From JADZAI01 sp046348585 (GTDB lineage Bacteria > Pseudomonadota > Alphaproteobacteria > Micropepsales > Micropepsaceae): a stretch of DNA of 64,000 nucleotides. The stretch's first letter is position 1. The number at the start of each line of letters is the position of its first letter. Under the pieces are notes generated by a model. That model was not told where the DNA came from, searched no databases, and saw only the letters and a list, made by a program, of their open reading frames with translations. Position numbers and translations under genes: made by a program. The stretch is taken from positions 102,495-166,494 of the forward strand of contig JAXMDZ010000005.1 of NCBI GenBank assembly GCA_046348585.1, written 5' to 3'. Shown here piece after piece: positions 8,336-15,474 of the stretch.

Positions 8336-9217
8336 ATGGCCTTCCGCATCTGGCGCGCCGCGCTTGCGGCCTCGGTCGTGGCAGGGCTCTGCGCCCTTCC
8401 TGCCGCCTCGGCGGCCCGGCGTCCCCCGGCCGCGCCGAAACTGCATGTGCGAATCTTCGAAGCGGCGGGCGCGCCCGGCCAGCAGGCGGAGGCGCGGGCC
8501 TGCGCGCCGGCGGGATGGAAGATCGTCTCGGGCGGCGCGAGGGTCGAATGGACCGGGCCAGGCGCGCTGCTCACCGCCTCCTATCCCGAGGCGAATTGCT
8601 GGGTGGCCCGCTCGAAGGATCACCTCGCCGCCGACACGCACCGCGTCATCGCCTATGCCGTCGCGATCCAGGACCCCTCGAACCAGTGGGACGTCGCGGT
8701 CGACGAGTTCACCAGCACCTACGCGTCCCATCCCGAAGCGAGCTTCGAGGCGTCGCGGCCAGGATATGTAATGACCGGCGGCGGAGCGCGCGTGAACTGG
8801 GAAGCCGATCCGAGCCATGTCGGCCAGATCGTTACGCCGTTCGGCAATCTTCTGACGGGGAGCTACCCGGACGGCAAGCATGCCTGGGCCGTGCGCGCCA
8901 AGGATCACATCAAGGTCAGCCCCGCCTCGGTGACCGTCTATGTCATCAGCCTGAAGGCCCGCAACGGCGCGAAACTCACCACGGCGATCTTCACCGGGCA
9001 AAGCCAGGTGTCGGGCGCACCGGCCGCCTCGGTCTCGGTGCCCGCGCCCTGGACGATGATCGGCGGAGGGGCGCGGGTGAACTGGCACGGCGTCGGCAAT
9101 CTGCTGACGGCCAGCTACCCGGATGGCGCATCGTCCTGGTCGGGGGTGGGCAAGGCTCATCTCGAACCCTCGCCCGCCAACCTCACCGTCTATGCGATCG
9201 GCATCCAGGCGGAGTGA
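8336..9217 (+). CDS. secreted protein with three tandem beta repeats
   Basis: This 293-residue protein has a clear signal peptide (positive MAFRIWR, hydrophobic core, ASAA cleavage site near 27). The mature part is three copies of a ~52-65 residue unit at about 61-112, 144-207 and 239-291. Each contains GGARVxW, LLTxSYP, a Trp about 5 residues later, a KDH or KAH, and a closing VxxYxIxI strand. The regular strands suggest an extracellular beta-rich binding protein, but I do not recognise a named family. It is monocistronic, with GGGAG before the start. Confidence 0.8.
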   Translation: MAFRIWRAALAASVVAGLCALPAASAARRPPAAPKLHVRIFEAAGAPGQQAEARACAPAGWKIVSGGARVEWTGPGALLTASYPEANCWVARSKDHLAADTHRVIAYAVAIQDPSNQWDVAVDEFTSTYASHPEASFEASRPGYVMTGGGARVNWEADPSHVGQIVTPFGNLLTGSYPDGKHAWAVRAKDHIKVSPASVTVYVISLKARNGAKLTTAIFTGQSQVSGAPAASVSVPAPWTMIGGGARVNWHGVGNLLTASYPDGASSWSGVGKAHLEPSPANLTVYAIGIQAE

Positions 9218-9293
9218 GCGCCCGGCGCGCCGCGTCGCGTCCATGAACCGCGCGGCCTTGACGGCGCAATCGCGGAACGGCCACTGAGGCGCG

Positions 9294-9857
9294 ATGAGCG
9301 TTCACCGTCTCGATTTCGGCCCGGCCCGCAGCCTTTTCAGCGGCGCGCCCGCGATGCTGTCCGGCGCGGGCGACGACCCGGCCGGGGCGGTGACCGCCGC
9401 CAGCATGATCGCCCCCGGCGTCTGGCACGTCTTCGCGGCCGAAGGGACGCTGCATCTCCACCTGCCGCCCGGCGCGGCGGTGCCGCCCGAGGCCGGTCCC
9501 GCCGATCTGGTGTGGGAGACGGCCCGCGCCCTGAGCGCCCCGGAAGGCGGCGCGCCGCTGCGCGCCTCGGTGGCGGTGGCGCGCGGCGCGACGCTGGATG
9601 CGGCGGCGGCGATCGCCCCGCTGGGCGGCGACGCGGCGGGGCTCGCGGCCGCGCTCGCCGACCTGCCCGCGCCGCCGCTGGAGCCCGGCATCGAGGCGAT
9701 CTGGGAACGGCTCAGCCATGTCGCCCGGCGGGCGCAGGCGCTGAAGAAGGAGGGCCGCCTCGCCGCCGCCGCCCTCGCCTGCCGCGGCCGGGGACGGCTG
9801 ATCGGCGGCCTCAGCGGCGATCTGCTGATCCGCTTCGGCGTCTCGGCCTGGCGCTAG
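9294..9857 (+). CDS. hypothetical protein, Ala/Gly/Pro-rich
   Basis: This is a 187-residue soluble protein with no signal peptide or recognised motif. The N-terminal half is strand-like and Ala/Gly/Pro-rich (GVWHVFAAEGTLHLHLPPG). The C-terminal half is helical and basic (RLSHVARRAQALKKEGRLAAAALACRGRG in outline), ending LLIRFGVSAWR. Codon use matches neighbours, which supports a real gene. Its TAG stop interlocks with the LytTR gene's stop within the tetranucleotide ctag. Function is unknown. Confidence 0.6.
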   Translation: MSVHRLDFGPARSLFSGAPAMLSGAGDDPAGAVTAASMIAPGVWHVFAAEGTLHLHLPPGAAVPPEAGPADLVWETARALSAPEGGAPLRASVAVARGATLDAAAAIAPLGGDAAGLAAALADLPAPPLEPGIEAIWERLSHVARRAQALKKEGRLAAAALACRGRGRLIGGLSGDLLIRFGVSAWR

Positions 9858-10615
9858 AACCAGCCGCCGCTCTGGAGCGTGGCGACGGCCGCGCGGGCGA
9901 CCGGCACTTCGAGGCCGCGCGCCAGCACGAGGCGGACATTGCGGCCGTCGCGCTTCACCTCGCGCACCGCCTTGCGGGCGACCCACCAGCTGCGATGGAC
10001 CCGCGCGCCGTCGATGCCGTCGAGTTCGGCGACCGCGTCGCGCATCCGCATCAGGATCATCGCCTGTCCGGTCGCGGTGTGGGCGAGGACGTAGTGGTCC
10101 TGCATCTCCAGCGCGATCAATTCGCGGCCCGCGTTGGCCGGCAGGCGGTCCAGGAAGCGCGGCGGCGCGGCCGGTCCTTCCGCCTCCGGCGTTCCGGGCG
10201 GTTGCGCGAGCCGCCGCTCGTGCCGGTCGCCGGCCAGCCAGAAGACGAAGCAGAGCGCCGCCGCGATCACCAGCACATAGCGGTAGAACTGGAAGGCGGG
10301 TTCGAGGCCGGGGGGCCGCGCCGCTCCGAACAGGCCCTCCGCCGCGATGACCAGCGCGGTCATCGGCACGGTCGCCAGAATGCAGGCGGCGATCCAGACC
10401 GCGAGGCGCGGCAGGTCGAGCCGCTCGGCCAGCAGGTTCGCCGCCGCCATCGCCGGGCGGTAGATGACGTAGCCCGCAATGGTCAGGCCCACCCAATAGA
10501 CGAGGCGCAGCGGAAACGGCGCGGCGAAGCTGCCGAACGGGCCCAGCAGCGCCAGCAGAAAACCGATGCCGGCGAGCACCGCCAGATCGATCAGCACCCT
10601 GCGCAGTCCGCTCAT
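9854..10615 (-). CDS. membrane-anchored LytTR transcriptional regulator
   Basis: This 253-residue protein has about four N-terminal transmembrane helices (roughly 5-30, 37-60, 72-95, 108-127) and a C-terminal LytTR DNA-binding domain (about 150-250). The latter is seen in LIALEMQDHYVLAHTATG, ARVHRSWWVARKAV and VKRDGRNVRLVLARGLEVPVA. There is no receiver domain, so it may sense a membrane signal directly. It is divergent from a DUF2306 membrane protein across a 152-bp gap rich in GCCGTTT sequences, which suggests that it controls that gene and itself. The target is inferred. Confidence 0.85.
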   Translation of the reverse strand: MSGLRRVLIDLAVLAGIGFLLALLGPFGSFAAPFPLRLVYWVGLTIAGYVIYRPAMAAANLLAERLDLPRLAVWIAACILATVPMTALVIAAEGLFGAARPPGLEPAFQFYRYVLVIAAALCFVFWLAGDRHERRLAQPPGTPEAEGPAAPPRFLDRLPANAGRELIALEMQDHYVLAHTATGQAMILMRMRDAVAELDGIDGARVHRSWWVARKAVREVKRDGRNVRLVLARGLEVPVARAAVATLQSGGWF

Positions 10616-10661
10616 GTCCTCTCCCCGAGGCGGCAGAAATAGCGCCCGCTCGCGCTTCGCG

Positions 10662-10680
10662 AAACGGCAAAGCGCCGTTT
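10662..10680. promoter_or_regulatory. inverted repeat in LytTR/DUF2306 divergent region
   Basis: aaacggcaaagcgccgttt has perfect 7-bp arms around a 5-base spacer. A further AAACGGC occurs at 10717-10723 in the same intergenic region. Although Ts follow, there is no upstream gene to terminate here because the flanking genes diverge. An operator, perhaps for the LytTR protein, is therefore the better reading. Confidence 0.4.
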
Positions 10681-10767
10681 TTCGGGCAATTCACGAAGCC
10701 GGATGCCCATCGACGCAAACGGCGTTGCCCGCCGGCGGCGGCGCGGCAGGCTGCGCCGCGACACCCC

Positions 10768-11307
10768 ATGGAGCCGTTCGTCTTGACCATGCCCGCCCCG
10801 GCCCTGCGCCGCCCGGACTTCTCGCTTTCGCCCCTCGCCCGCAACGTCCTGCTGATCGCCGGGAGCGCCCTCGCCGCCGCCAGCGTCATCGCGCTCATCC
10901 GTCTGGCGCTCGGCCTCGCGCCGGCGACCGCGGCGGTCCGCGACGTGGCGATCCTCGTTCATCTGGGCACCGTGCTGCCGGCGCTGCCGCTCGGCATGGT
11001 CCTTTTCCTCGCCCGCAAGGGCACGCGCAGCCACAAGGCGCTCGGCTGGATCTGGATGGCGCTGATGGCGGTGACGGCGGTCGCCGCGCTCTTCATCCGC
11101 GAGTTGAACGGCGGGTCGTTCAGCCTCATCCACCTCTTCGTGCCGCTGACCTTTTTCGGCATCGTCCGCGGCGTGTCGGCGGCCCGTCAGGGGCGGATCG
11201 CCGCCCACCGGCGGAGCATGATCGGCCTCTTCTTCGGCGCCCTTCTGGTCGCCGGGATTCTGAGCTTTCTGCCCGGCCGGGTGATGTGGGTCTGGCTGAC
11301 CGGTTAG
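10768..11307 (+). CDS. DUF2306-type membrane protein
   Basis: This 179-residue protein has four hydrophobic helices. The pattern HLGTVLPALPLGMVLFLARKG, then SHKALGWIWM, then LIHLFVPLTFFGI, then IAAHRRSMIGLFFGALLVAG is the DUF2306 layout with its conserved histidines. Function is unknown in the literature I can recall. It is divergent from a LytTR regulator; DUF2306 and LytTR genes are, as I recall, often linked. ATG 10789 is an alternative start. The TAG stop interlocks with the next gene's TAA in ttag. Confidence 0.8.
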   Translation: MEPFVLTMPAPALRRPDFSLSPLARNVLLIAGSALAAASVIALIRLALGLAPATAAVRDVAILVHLGTVLPALPLGMVLFLARKGTRSHKALGWIWMALMAVTAVAALFIRELNGGSFSLIHLFVPLTFFGIVRGVSAARQGRIAAHRRSMIGLFFGALLVAGILSFLPGRVMWVWLTG

Positions 11308-12704
11308 GCCGTCCGCTCGAACACGGCGGCGAAGAAGCCGTCCGTCCCGTTCCGGGCGGGGGTCAGCTTCAGATAGTCGCCCGCGCCGCGGGGCCACGGC
11401 GTCGGCAGGACCGAGGTCCAGACGGTTTCGGCCGGGACCGCCTGGAAGTTCGGATGGGCGGCGAGGAAGGCCTCGGCCTGCGCCTCGTTCTCGGCCGGGA
11501 TCAGCGAGCAGGTCGCATAGATCAGGCGGCCGCCGCGCTTCACCATGCGGGCGGCGCGGGCGAGGATCGCCTTCTGCAACGCCACCAGACGGTCCAGCCC
11601 GGCATCGGCCTTCCACTTGGTCTCCGGGTGGCGGCGCCAGGCCCCGGTGCCCGAACAGGGGGCATCGACCAGCACAAGGTCGAACTGGGTCGCCTTCTTC
11701 TTCAGGAACGGGTCGTCGTCGCGGCCGGTGAGCTGCACCCGCTCGGCGTTCTCCACCCCGGCCCGCTTGAAGCGGAGCTTCGCCCGGGCGAGGCGCTTGG
11801 CGTTGGTGTCGGCGGCGACGAGGTGCCCCCGGTTCTGCATCGCCGCCGCGAGGGCGAGGCTCTTGCCCCCGGCTCCGGCGCAGAAATCCAGCACCTGCAG
11901 CCCCGGCTTCGCCCCGGCCATGGCGGCGACGAGCTGCGAGCCCTCGTCCTGCATGTCGAAGAGGCCGGCCGCGAAGGCCTCGGTCGACGCCAGATCGGGG
12001 CGGCCCTTGGCGTGCAGGGCGAGCGGCGCATAGACGCCCGGCCGCATCTCGATCTCCCGGGCGGCGAGGGTCTGTGTCAGGCTTTCGGGTGTCGCCTTCA
12101 GCGTGTTCACCCGGATGTCGAGCGGCGCGGGCAGCCCGAGCGCGCTCAGTTCCTGCTTGAGGTTCGCGCCGAAAGTCTTTGCCAGAATTGAATAATAGTC
12201 TTCCGGGCACTCCAGCCGAACCCAGTCCGGCATGGAAGCGTGCTCCAGCCCCTCGCCGGTCATCCGCCCGAAGGCCGAGGCCAATGCGCGGATGTCGGCG
12301 GTGGTGACGGCGACCGCCCGGGCGACCGCATCGGGGTCGCAATCGTCAAGCAGGACCGCGGCCGCGCCCCACAGCATCTCGGGCGAGGCGGGCAGATTCT
12401 GACGCTGCGTCAGCCAGGTCAGGCGGGCGTAGTGGCGGAAGAAGCGGTCGAGCGCCCCCTTGAGGCGGAAGCGGCCCGTCCGGTCGGCGGCCGACAGCGC
12501 CTCGTCGGCCGCGACCTCGCCGCCCCGCCCGCCCGCCCAGGCGCGGATCGCCTGCAGCAGTTCGAGGTCCGGCGGCCGCCGGGCCGGGCCTTTGCCGGTT
12601 TTCACGGGTTTGGCCGGGCGGCCGGGCTGTTTCAGTTCGGCCCGCCGGGTCTCCAGCTTTGCGTGGACAGGCGGCGCTTTGCGCCGATTTCGCCTTTCCT
12701 TCAC
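11304..12704 (-). CDS. RsmB/NOP-family 16S rRNA m5C methyltransferase
   Basis: This is a 466-residue, SAM-dependent RNA cytosine-C5 methyltransferase. The basic N-terminus (KERRNRRKAPP) and an NusB-like helical region precede the Rossmann core. Motif I is VLDFCAGAGGKSLALAA, motif IV is DAPCSGTGAWRRHPE and motif VI is ATCSLIPAENE; the Cys in the last two are the resolving and nucleophilic residues. The start is GTG 12704 behind AAGGGGG. Whether the target is C967 or another base cannot be read from sequence. Confidence 0.9.
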   Translation of the reverse strand: MKERRNRRKAPPVHAKLETRRAELKQPGRPAKPVKTGKGPARRPPDLELLQAIRAWAGGRGGEVAADEALSAADRTGRFRLKGALDRFFRHYARLTWLTQRQNLPASPEMLWGAAAVLLDDCDPDAVARAVAVTTADIRALASAFGRMTGEGLEHASMPDWVRLECPEDYYSILAKTFGANLKQELSALGLPAPLDIRVNTLKATPESLTQTLAAREIEMRPGVYAPLALHAKGRPDLASTEAFAAGLFDMQDEGSQLVAAMAGAKPGLQVLDFCAGAGGKSLALAAAMQNRGHLVAADTNAKRLARAKLRFKRAGVENAERVQLTGRDDDPFLKKKATQFDLVLVDAPCSGTGAWRRHPETKWKADAGLDRLVALQKAILARAARMVKRGGRLIYATCSLIPAENEAQAEAFLAAHPNFQAVPAETVWTSVLPTPWPRGAGDYLKLTPARNGTDGFFAAVFERTA

Positions 12705-12758
12705 CGGAAGGCCCCCTTAGAACCACGGCTTTCCCGAATCCCCCGCCCCAGCGAGCCG

Positions 12759-13979
12759 ATGGCCAACGAACTTCTGAAGAAAGCTGCCGAGACTTCGCCC
12801 CGGTCGACGAAACGCGGGTGGATGGAGCGGCTCTTCACGTTCTTCTTTCAGGGTTTCGTCTACAACCAGATCTGGGAAGACCCGGACGTCGACATCAAGG
12901 CGATGCGGATCGGACCCGAGACGCGGATCATCACGATCGCCTCGGGCGGCTGCAATATCCTCAACTACCTCGCCGTCGGGCCGAAGTCGATCACCGCGGT
13001 CGATCTCAACCCCAACCATCTGGCGCTGACCCGGCTGAAGATCGCGGCGGTCAAGCACGCCCCCGACTACGAATCCTTCTTCCGCTTCTTCGCCATCGGC
13101 CGCGACAAGCGGAACGTCGAGGTCTATCGCACCCATCTCGAGCCGCATCTCGACGCCGAGACGCGGGCCCACTGGAACAGCCGCATGGGCGTCCTGCGGC
13201 TGCGGCGCAAGATTTCGATGTTCGCGCGCGGCTTCTACCGCTTCAGCCTGCTCGGCAAGTTCATCGGCATGATGCGCTGGATGTCGTGGTCCTACGGCCT
13301 CGACACGACCAAGATCCTCCACGCCAAGACCATGGAAGAGCAGCGCGCCATCTTCGAGCGCGACTGGGCGCGGGTGTTCCGCTCGTGGTTCGTGCGCTGG
13401 GCGGCCAACCGGCCGACCGTCTATTACATGCTCGGCATTCCGCCGCAGCAGTTCGACGAGCTGGCGGGGTCGGCCGAGGAAGGCCAGACGGCGGCCATGC
13501 TGCGCGGCCGCATCGAGAAGATGGCCTGCGATTTCCCCATCGAATACAACTACTTCGCCTGGCAGGCCTTCAGCCGCGCCTACGACACCGAGAAGCGTCT
13601 GGCGGTGCCCGACTATCTGAAGGCCGACACCTTTGCGCTGCTGCGCGACCGCACGGACCGGATCGACGTCAATCACGTCATCATGACGGACTTCCTCGCG
13701 TCCAAGCCTGAAAACAGCTTCGACCGCTTCGTCCTGCTCGACGCGCAGGACTGGATGAACGAGACGCAGATCACCGAATTGTGGCGCGAGATCACCCGCG
13801 TCGCCGGCCCCGGCGCGCGGGTCATCTTCCGCACCGCCGGCGAGATTTCGCCGCTGGAGCGCAAGCTGCCCGCCGACATCCTCGGCCAGTGGGCCTACCA
13901 GCCCGACGAGAGCCACGATTTCCACCGCCAGGACCGCTCGTCGATCTATGGCGGCTTCCACATCTACGAGAAACGCTGA
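12759..13979 (+). CDS. btaA: S-adenosylmethionine:diacylglycerol 3-amino-3-carboxypropyltransferase
   Basis: BtaA moves the 3-amino-3-carboxypropyl group of SAM onto diacylglycerol, the first step of the betaine lipid DGTS. The 406-residue protein matches the DUF3419 layout: FVYNQIWEDPDVD near the start, a SAM-site IASGGCNILNYL with downstream VDLNPNHLAL, and LLDAQDWMN near the C-terminus. btaB follows with a one-base stop/start overlap (TGATG). In Rhodobacter and Sinorhizobium these genes make phosphorus-free lipids under phosphate limitation. I see no Pho box in the 54-bp leader here. Confidence 0.93.
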   Translation: MANELLKKAAETSPRSTKRGWMERLFTFFFQGFVYNQIWEDPDVDIKAMRIGPETRIITIASGGCNILNYLAVGPKSITAVDLNPNHLALTRLKIAAVKHAPDYESFFRFFAIGRDKRNVEVYRTHLEPHLDAETRAHWNSRMGVLRLRRKISMFARGFYRFSLLGKFIGMMRWMSWSYGLDTTKILHAKTMEEQRAIFERDWARVFRSWFVRWAANRPTVYYMLGIPPQQFDELAGSAEEGQTAAMLRGRIEKMACDFPIEYNYFAWQAFSRAYDTEKRLAVPDYLKADTFALLRDRTDRIDVNHVIMTDFLASKPENSFDRFVLLDAQDWMNETQITELWREITRVAGPGARVIFRTAGEISPLERKLPADILGQWAYQPDESHDFHRQDRSSIYGGFHIYEKR

Positions 13980-14635
13980 TGGCCACCGCGAAGGACGCCC
14001 ATCCGGCGATGGACCGGATGTATCGCTGGACGCGGCACGTCTATGACGCCTCGCGCAAATACTACCTGCTCGGCCGCGACGCGCTGATCGGCGAATTGAA
14101 CGTGCGGCCCGGCGAAACGGTGTGCGAGGCGGGCTGCGGCACGGCGCGCAATCTGATCCTGATGGCCCAGCGCTATCCCGAAGGGCGCTTCTTCGGCTTC
14201 GACGCCTCGGCCGAAATGCTGAAGACGGCGAGCGGTTCGGTCGAAAAGGCGGGGCTGAAGGACAAGGTGCCGCTGCTTGTGGCGCTGGCGCAGGATTTCT
14301 CGGCCGCCAAGTTCGGCCTCGACGCGAAGTTCGACCGCATCGTCTTCTCCTACGCCCTCTCGATCATGGACGACTGGCAGGCGGCGGTCGATCACGCGCT
14401 GACCGAGCTGAAGCCCGGCGGCACGCTGCATGTCGTCGATTTCGGCGACCAGAAGGGCCTGCCCGGCTGGTTCAAGTGGCTGCTCGGCGCCTGGCTGAAG
14501 CAGTTCCATGTGCGCTTCCGGCCCGAGGTGAAGGCCTATTTCGAAAGCCTTGCGGCGGCCGGCAAGGGCACGATCGCCTATCGCGACGTGTCGCGCGGCT
14601 ACGCCTATATCCTCAATTTCAAGCTGGCCGGCTGA
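13979..14635 (+). CDS. btaB: diacylglyceryl-homoserine N-methyltransferase
   Basis: BtaB methylates diacylglyceryl-homoserine three times with SAM to give DGTS. It has 218 residues with a class I methyltransferase core: VCEAGCGTARNLILMA (motif I), GFDASAEML (motif II) and LKPGGTLHVVDFGDQ. The N-terminal MDRMYRWTRHVYDASRKYYL is typical of the family. The ATG shares its A with the btaA stop, so the two are coupled. It ends 7 bases before the convergent Hpt gene. Confidence 0.92.
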   Translation: MATAKDAHPAMDRMYRWTRHVYDASRKYYLLGRDALIGELNVRPGETVCEAGCGTARNLILMAQRYPEGRFFGFDASAEMLKTASGSVEKAGLKDKVPLLVALAQDFSAAKFGLDAKFDRIVFSYALSIMDDWQAAVDHALTELKPGGTLHVVDFGDQKGLPGWFKWLLGAWLKQFHVRFRPEVKAYFESLAAAGKGTIAYRDVSRGYAYILNFKLAG

Positions 14636-14642
14636 GGCCGCG

Positions 14643-14990
14643 TCAGGCGGGCGCGGCGAGTTCGGCGTCGATCTCGGCCTGCACGCAGTCGAAGGCGGCG
14701 CCGAGACGGGCGAGCGCCGCGAAGCGCCCGGTCATGTTGGAGAAGTCCGACTTCTCGACCTCGGCCGCCGTCTCGGCGACCGACCACGCGCCGATGCCGC
14801 GGGCCGCGCCCTTGATGCCGTGCGCTGTATCTTTCCAGAGCTTGGGATCGTCGGCCCCGGCGAGCACGGTCAGAAGGTGCGAAACCTGGGTCTTGAACAG
14901 CCGCAGCACCTCGCGGATCAGATCCTGATCGCCGGCCGTGTAGGCGTCGAGATGATTGAAGTCGATGGCGCGTGCGCCTTCAGCGGACAT
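14643..14990 (-). CDS. orphan histidine phosphotransfer (Hpt) protein
   Basis: This 115-residue helical-bundle protein carries the Hpt phosphorylation motif AHGIKGAARGIGA, where the His (about residue 57) accepts phosphate from a receiver domain. The N-terminal FNHLDAYTAGDQDLIREVLRLF is the usual first helix pair. No kinase or receiver gene is adjacent, so it must serve a phosphorelay encoded elsewhere. Its partner is unknown. Confidence 0.88.
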   Translation of the reverse strand: MSAEGARAIDFNHLDAYTAGDQDLIREVLRLFKTQVSHLLTVLAGADDPKLWKDTAHGIKGAARGIGAWSVAETAAEVEKSDFSNMTGRFAALARLGAAFDCVQAEIDAELAAPA

Positions 14991-15031
14991 CGTCAGGTGT
15001 CTCCCTGCGCGCCACTTTATCCGGCGATCGC

Positions 15032-15337
15032 TTAAGCGCAGTTAACGACGTTGTGACGCATTTCCGAAGATGCGCCGGCCGCGGAGCCGCCGGTCAGCGT
15101 GCGGCGGCCTTCCTCGGTGAGGCGGCAGACCAGGAAGTCCGGCTTGATCGGGTTGGCGAACCACGGCATCGCCCAGCCCTGCGCCAGACAGGCGCGGATG
15201 ATGCGCGGGTCGATCGCCTGACCGTCCTCGTCGAAGAGCGGCAGCTTGCCGCCGGGCTGGCCGAGGCCCCTCGCCAGATAGTTACGCTGTGCCGCCGTCG
15301 GGGCCCACAGGGCCCGCCCGTCTTCCATCGCCGCCAT
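15032..15337 (-). CDS. conserved hypothetical protein
   Basis: This is a 101-residue soluble protein. Visible features are WAPTAAQRNYLARGLGQPGGKLPLF in outline, a DEDGQAID turn, and a C-terminal helix with LTEEGRRTL. That last string resembles winged-helix C-termini, but the fold is uncertain. The start is set at ATG 15337 behind GGGG; ATG 15328 is possible. It lies 41 bases downstream of the Hpt gene's start on the same strand, transcribed toward it. Confidence 0.6.
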   Translation of the reverse strand: MAAMEDGRALWAPTAAQRNYLARGLGQPGGKLPLFDEDGQAIDPRIIRACLAQGWAMPWFANPIKPDFLVCRLTEEGRRTLTGGSAAGASSEMRHNVVNCA

Positions 15338-15474
15338 AGACGCCCCACATCGGATTGCGCGAGAGCGGCTTCGCGCCGCTTCATTAACCAGCACCTTCGC
15401 CCAATCGTGTTAACATTGGCTCAAACCTGAACCGGCGGCAACGCCAGGAGCGATCCGGAACCCGGAATCCGACG

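Noticed and set aside
10662..10690. Rho-independent terminator (hairpin followed by Ts)
   Set aside because: The flanking genes diverge, so nothing upstream needs termination; the repeat is better read as an operator candidate.
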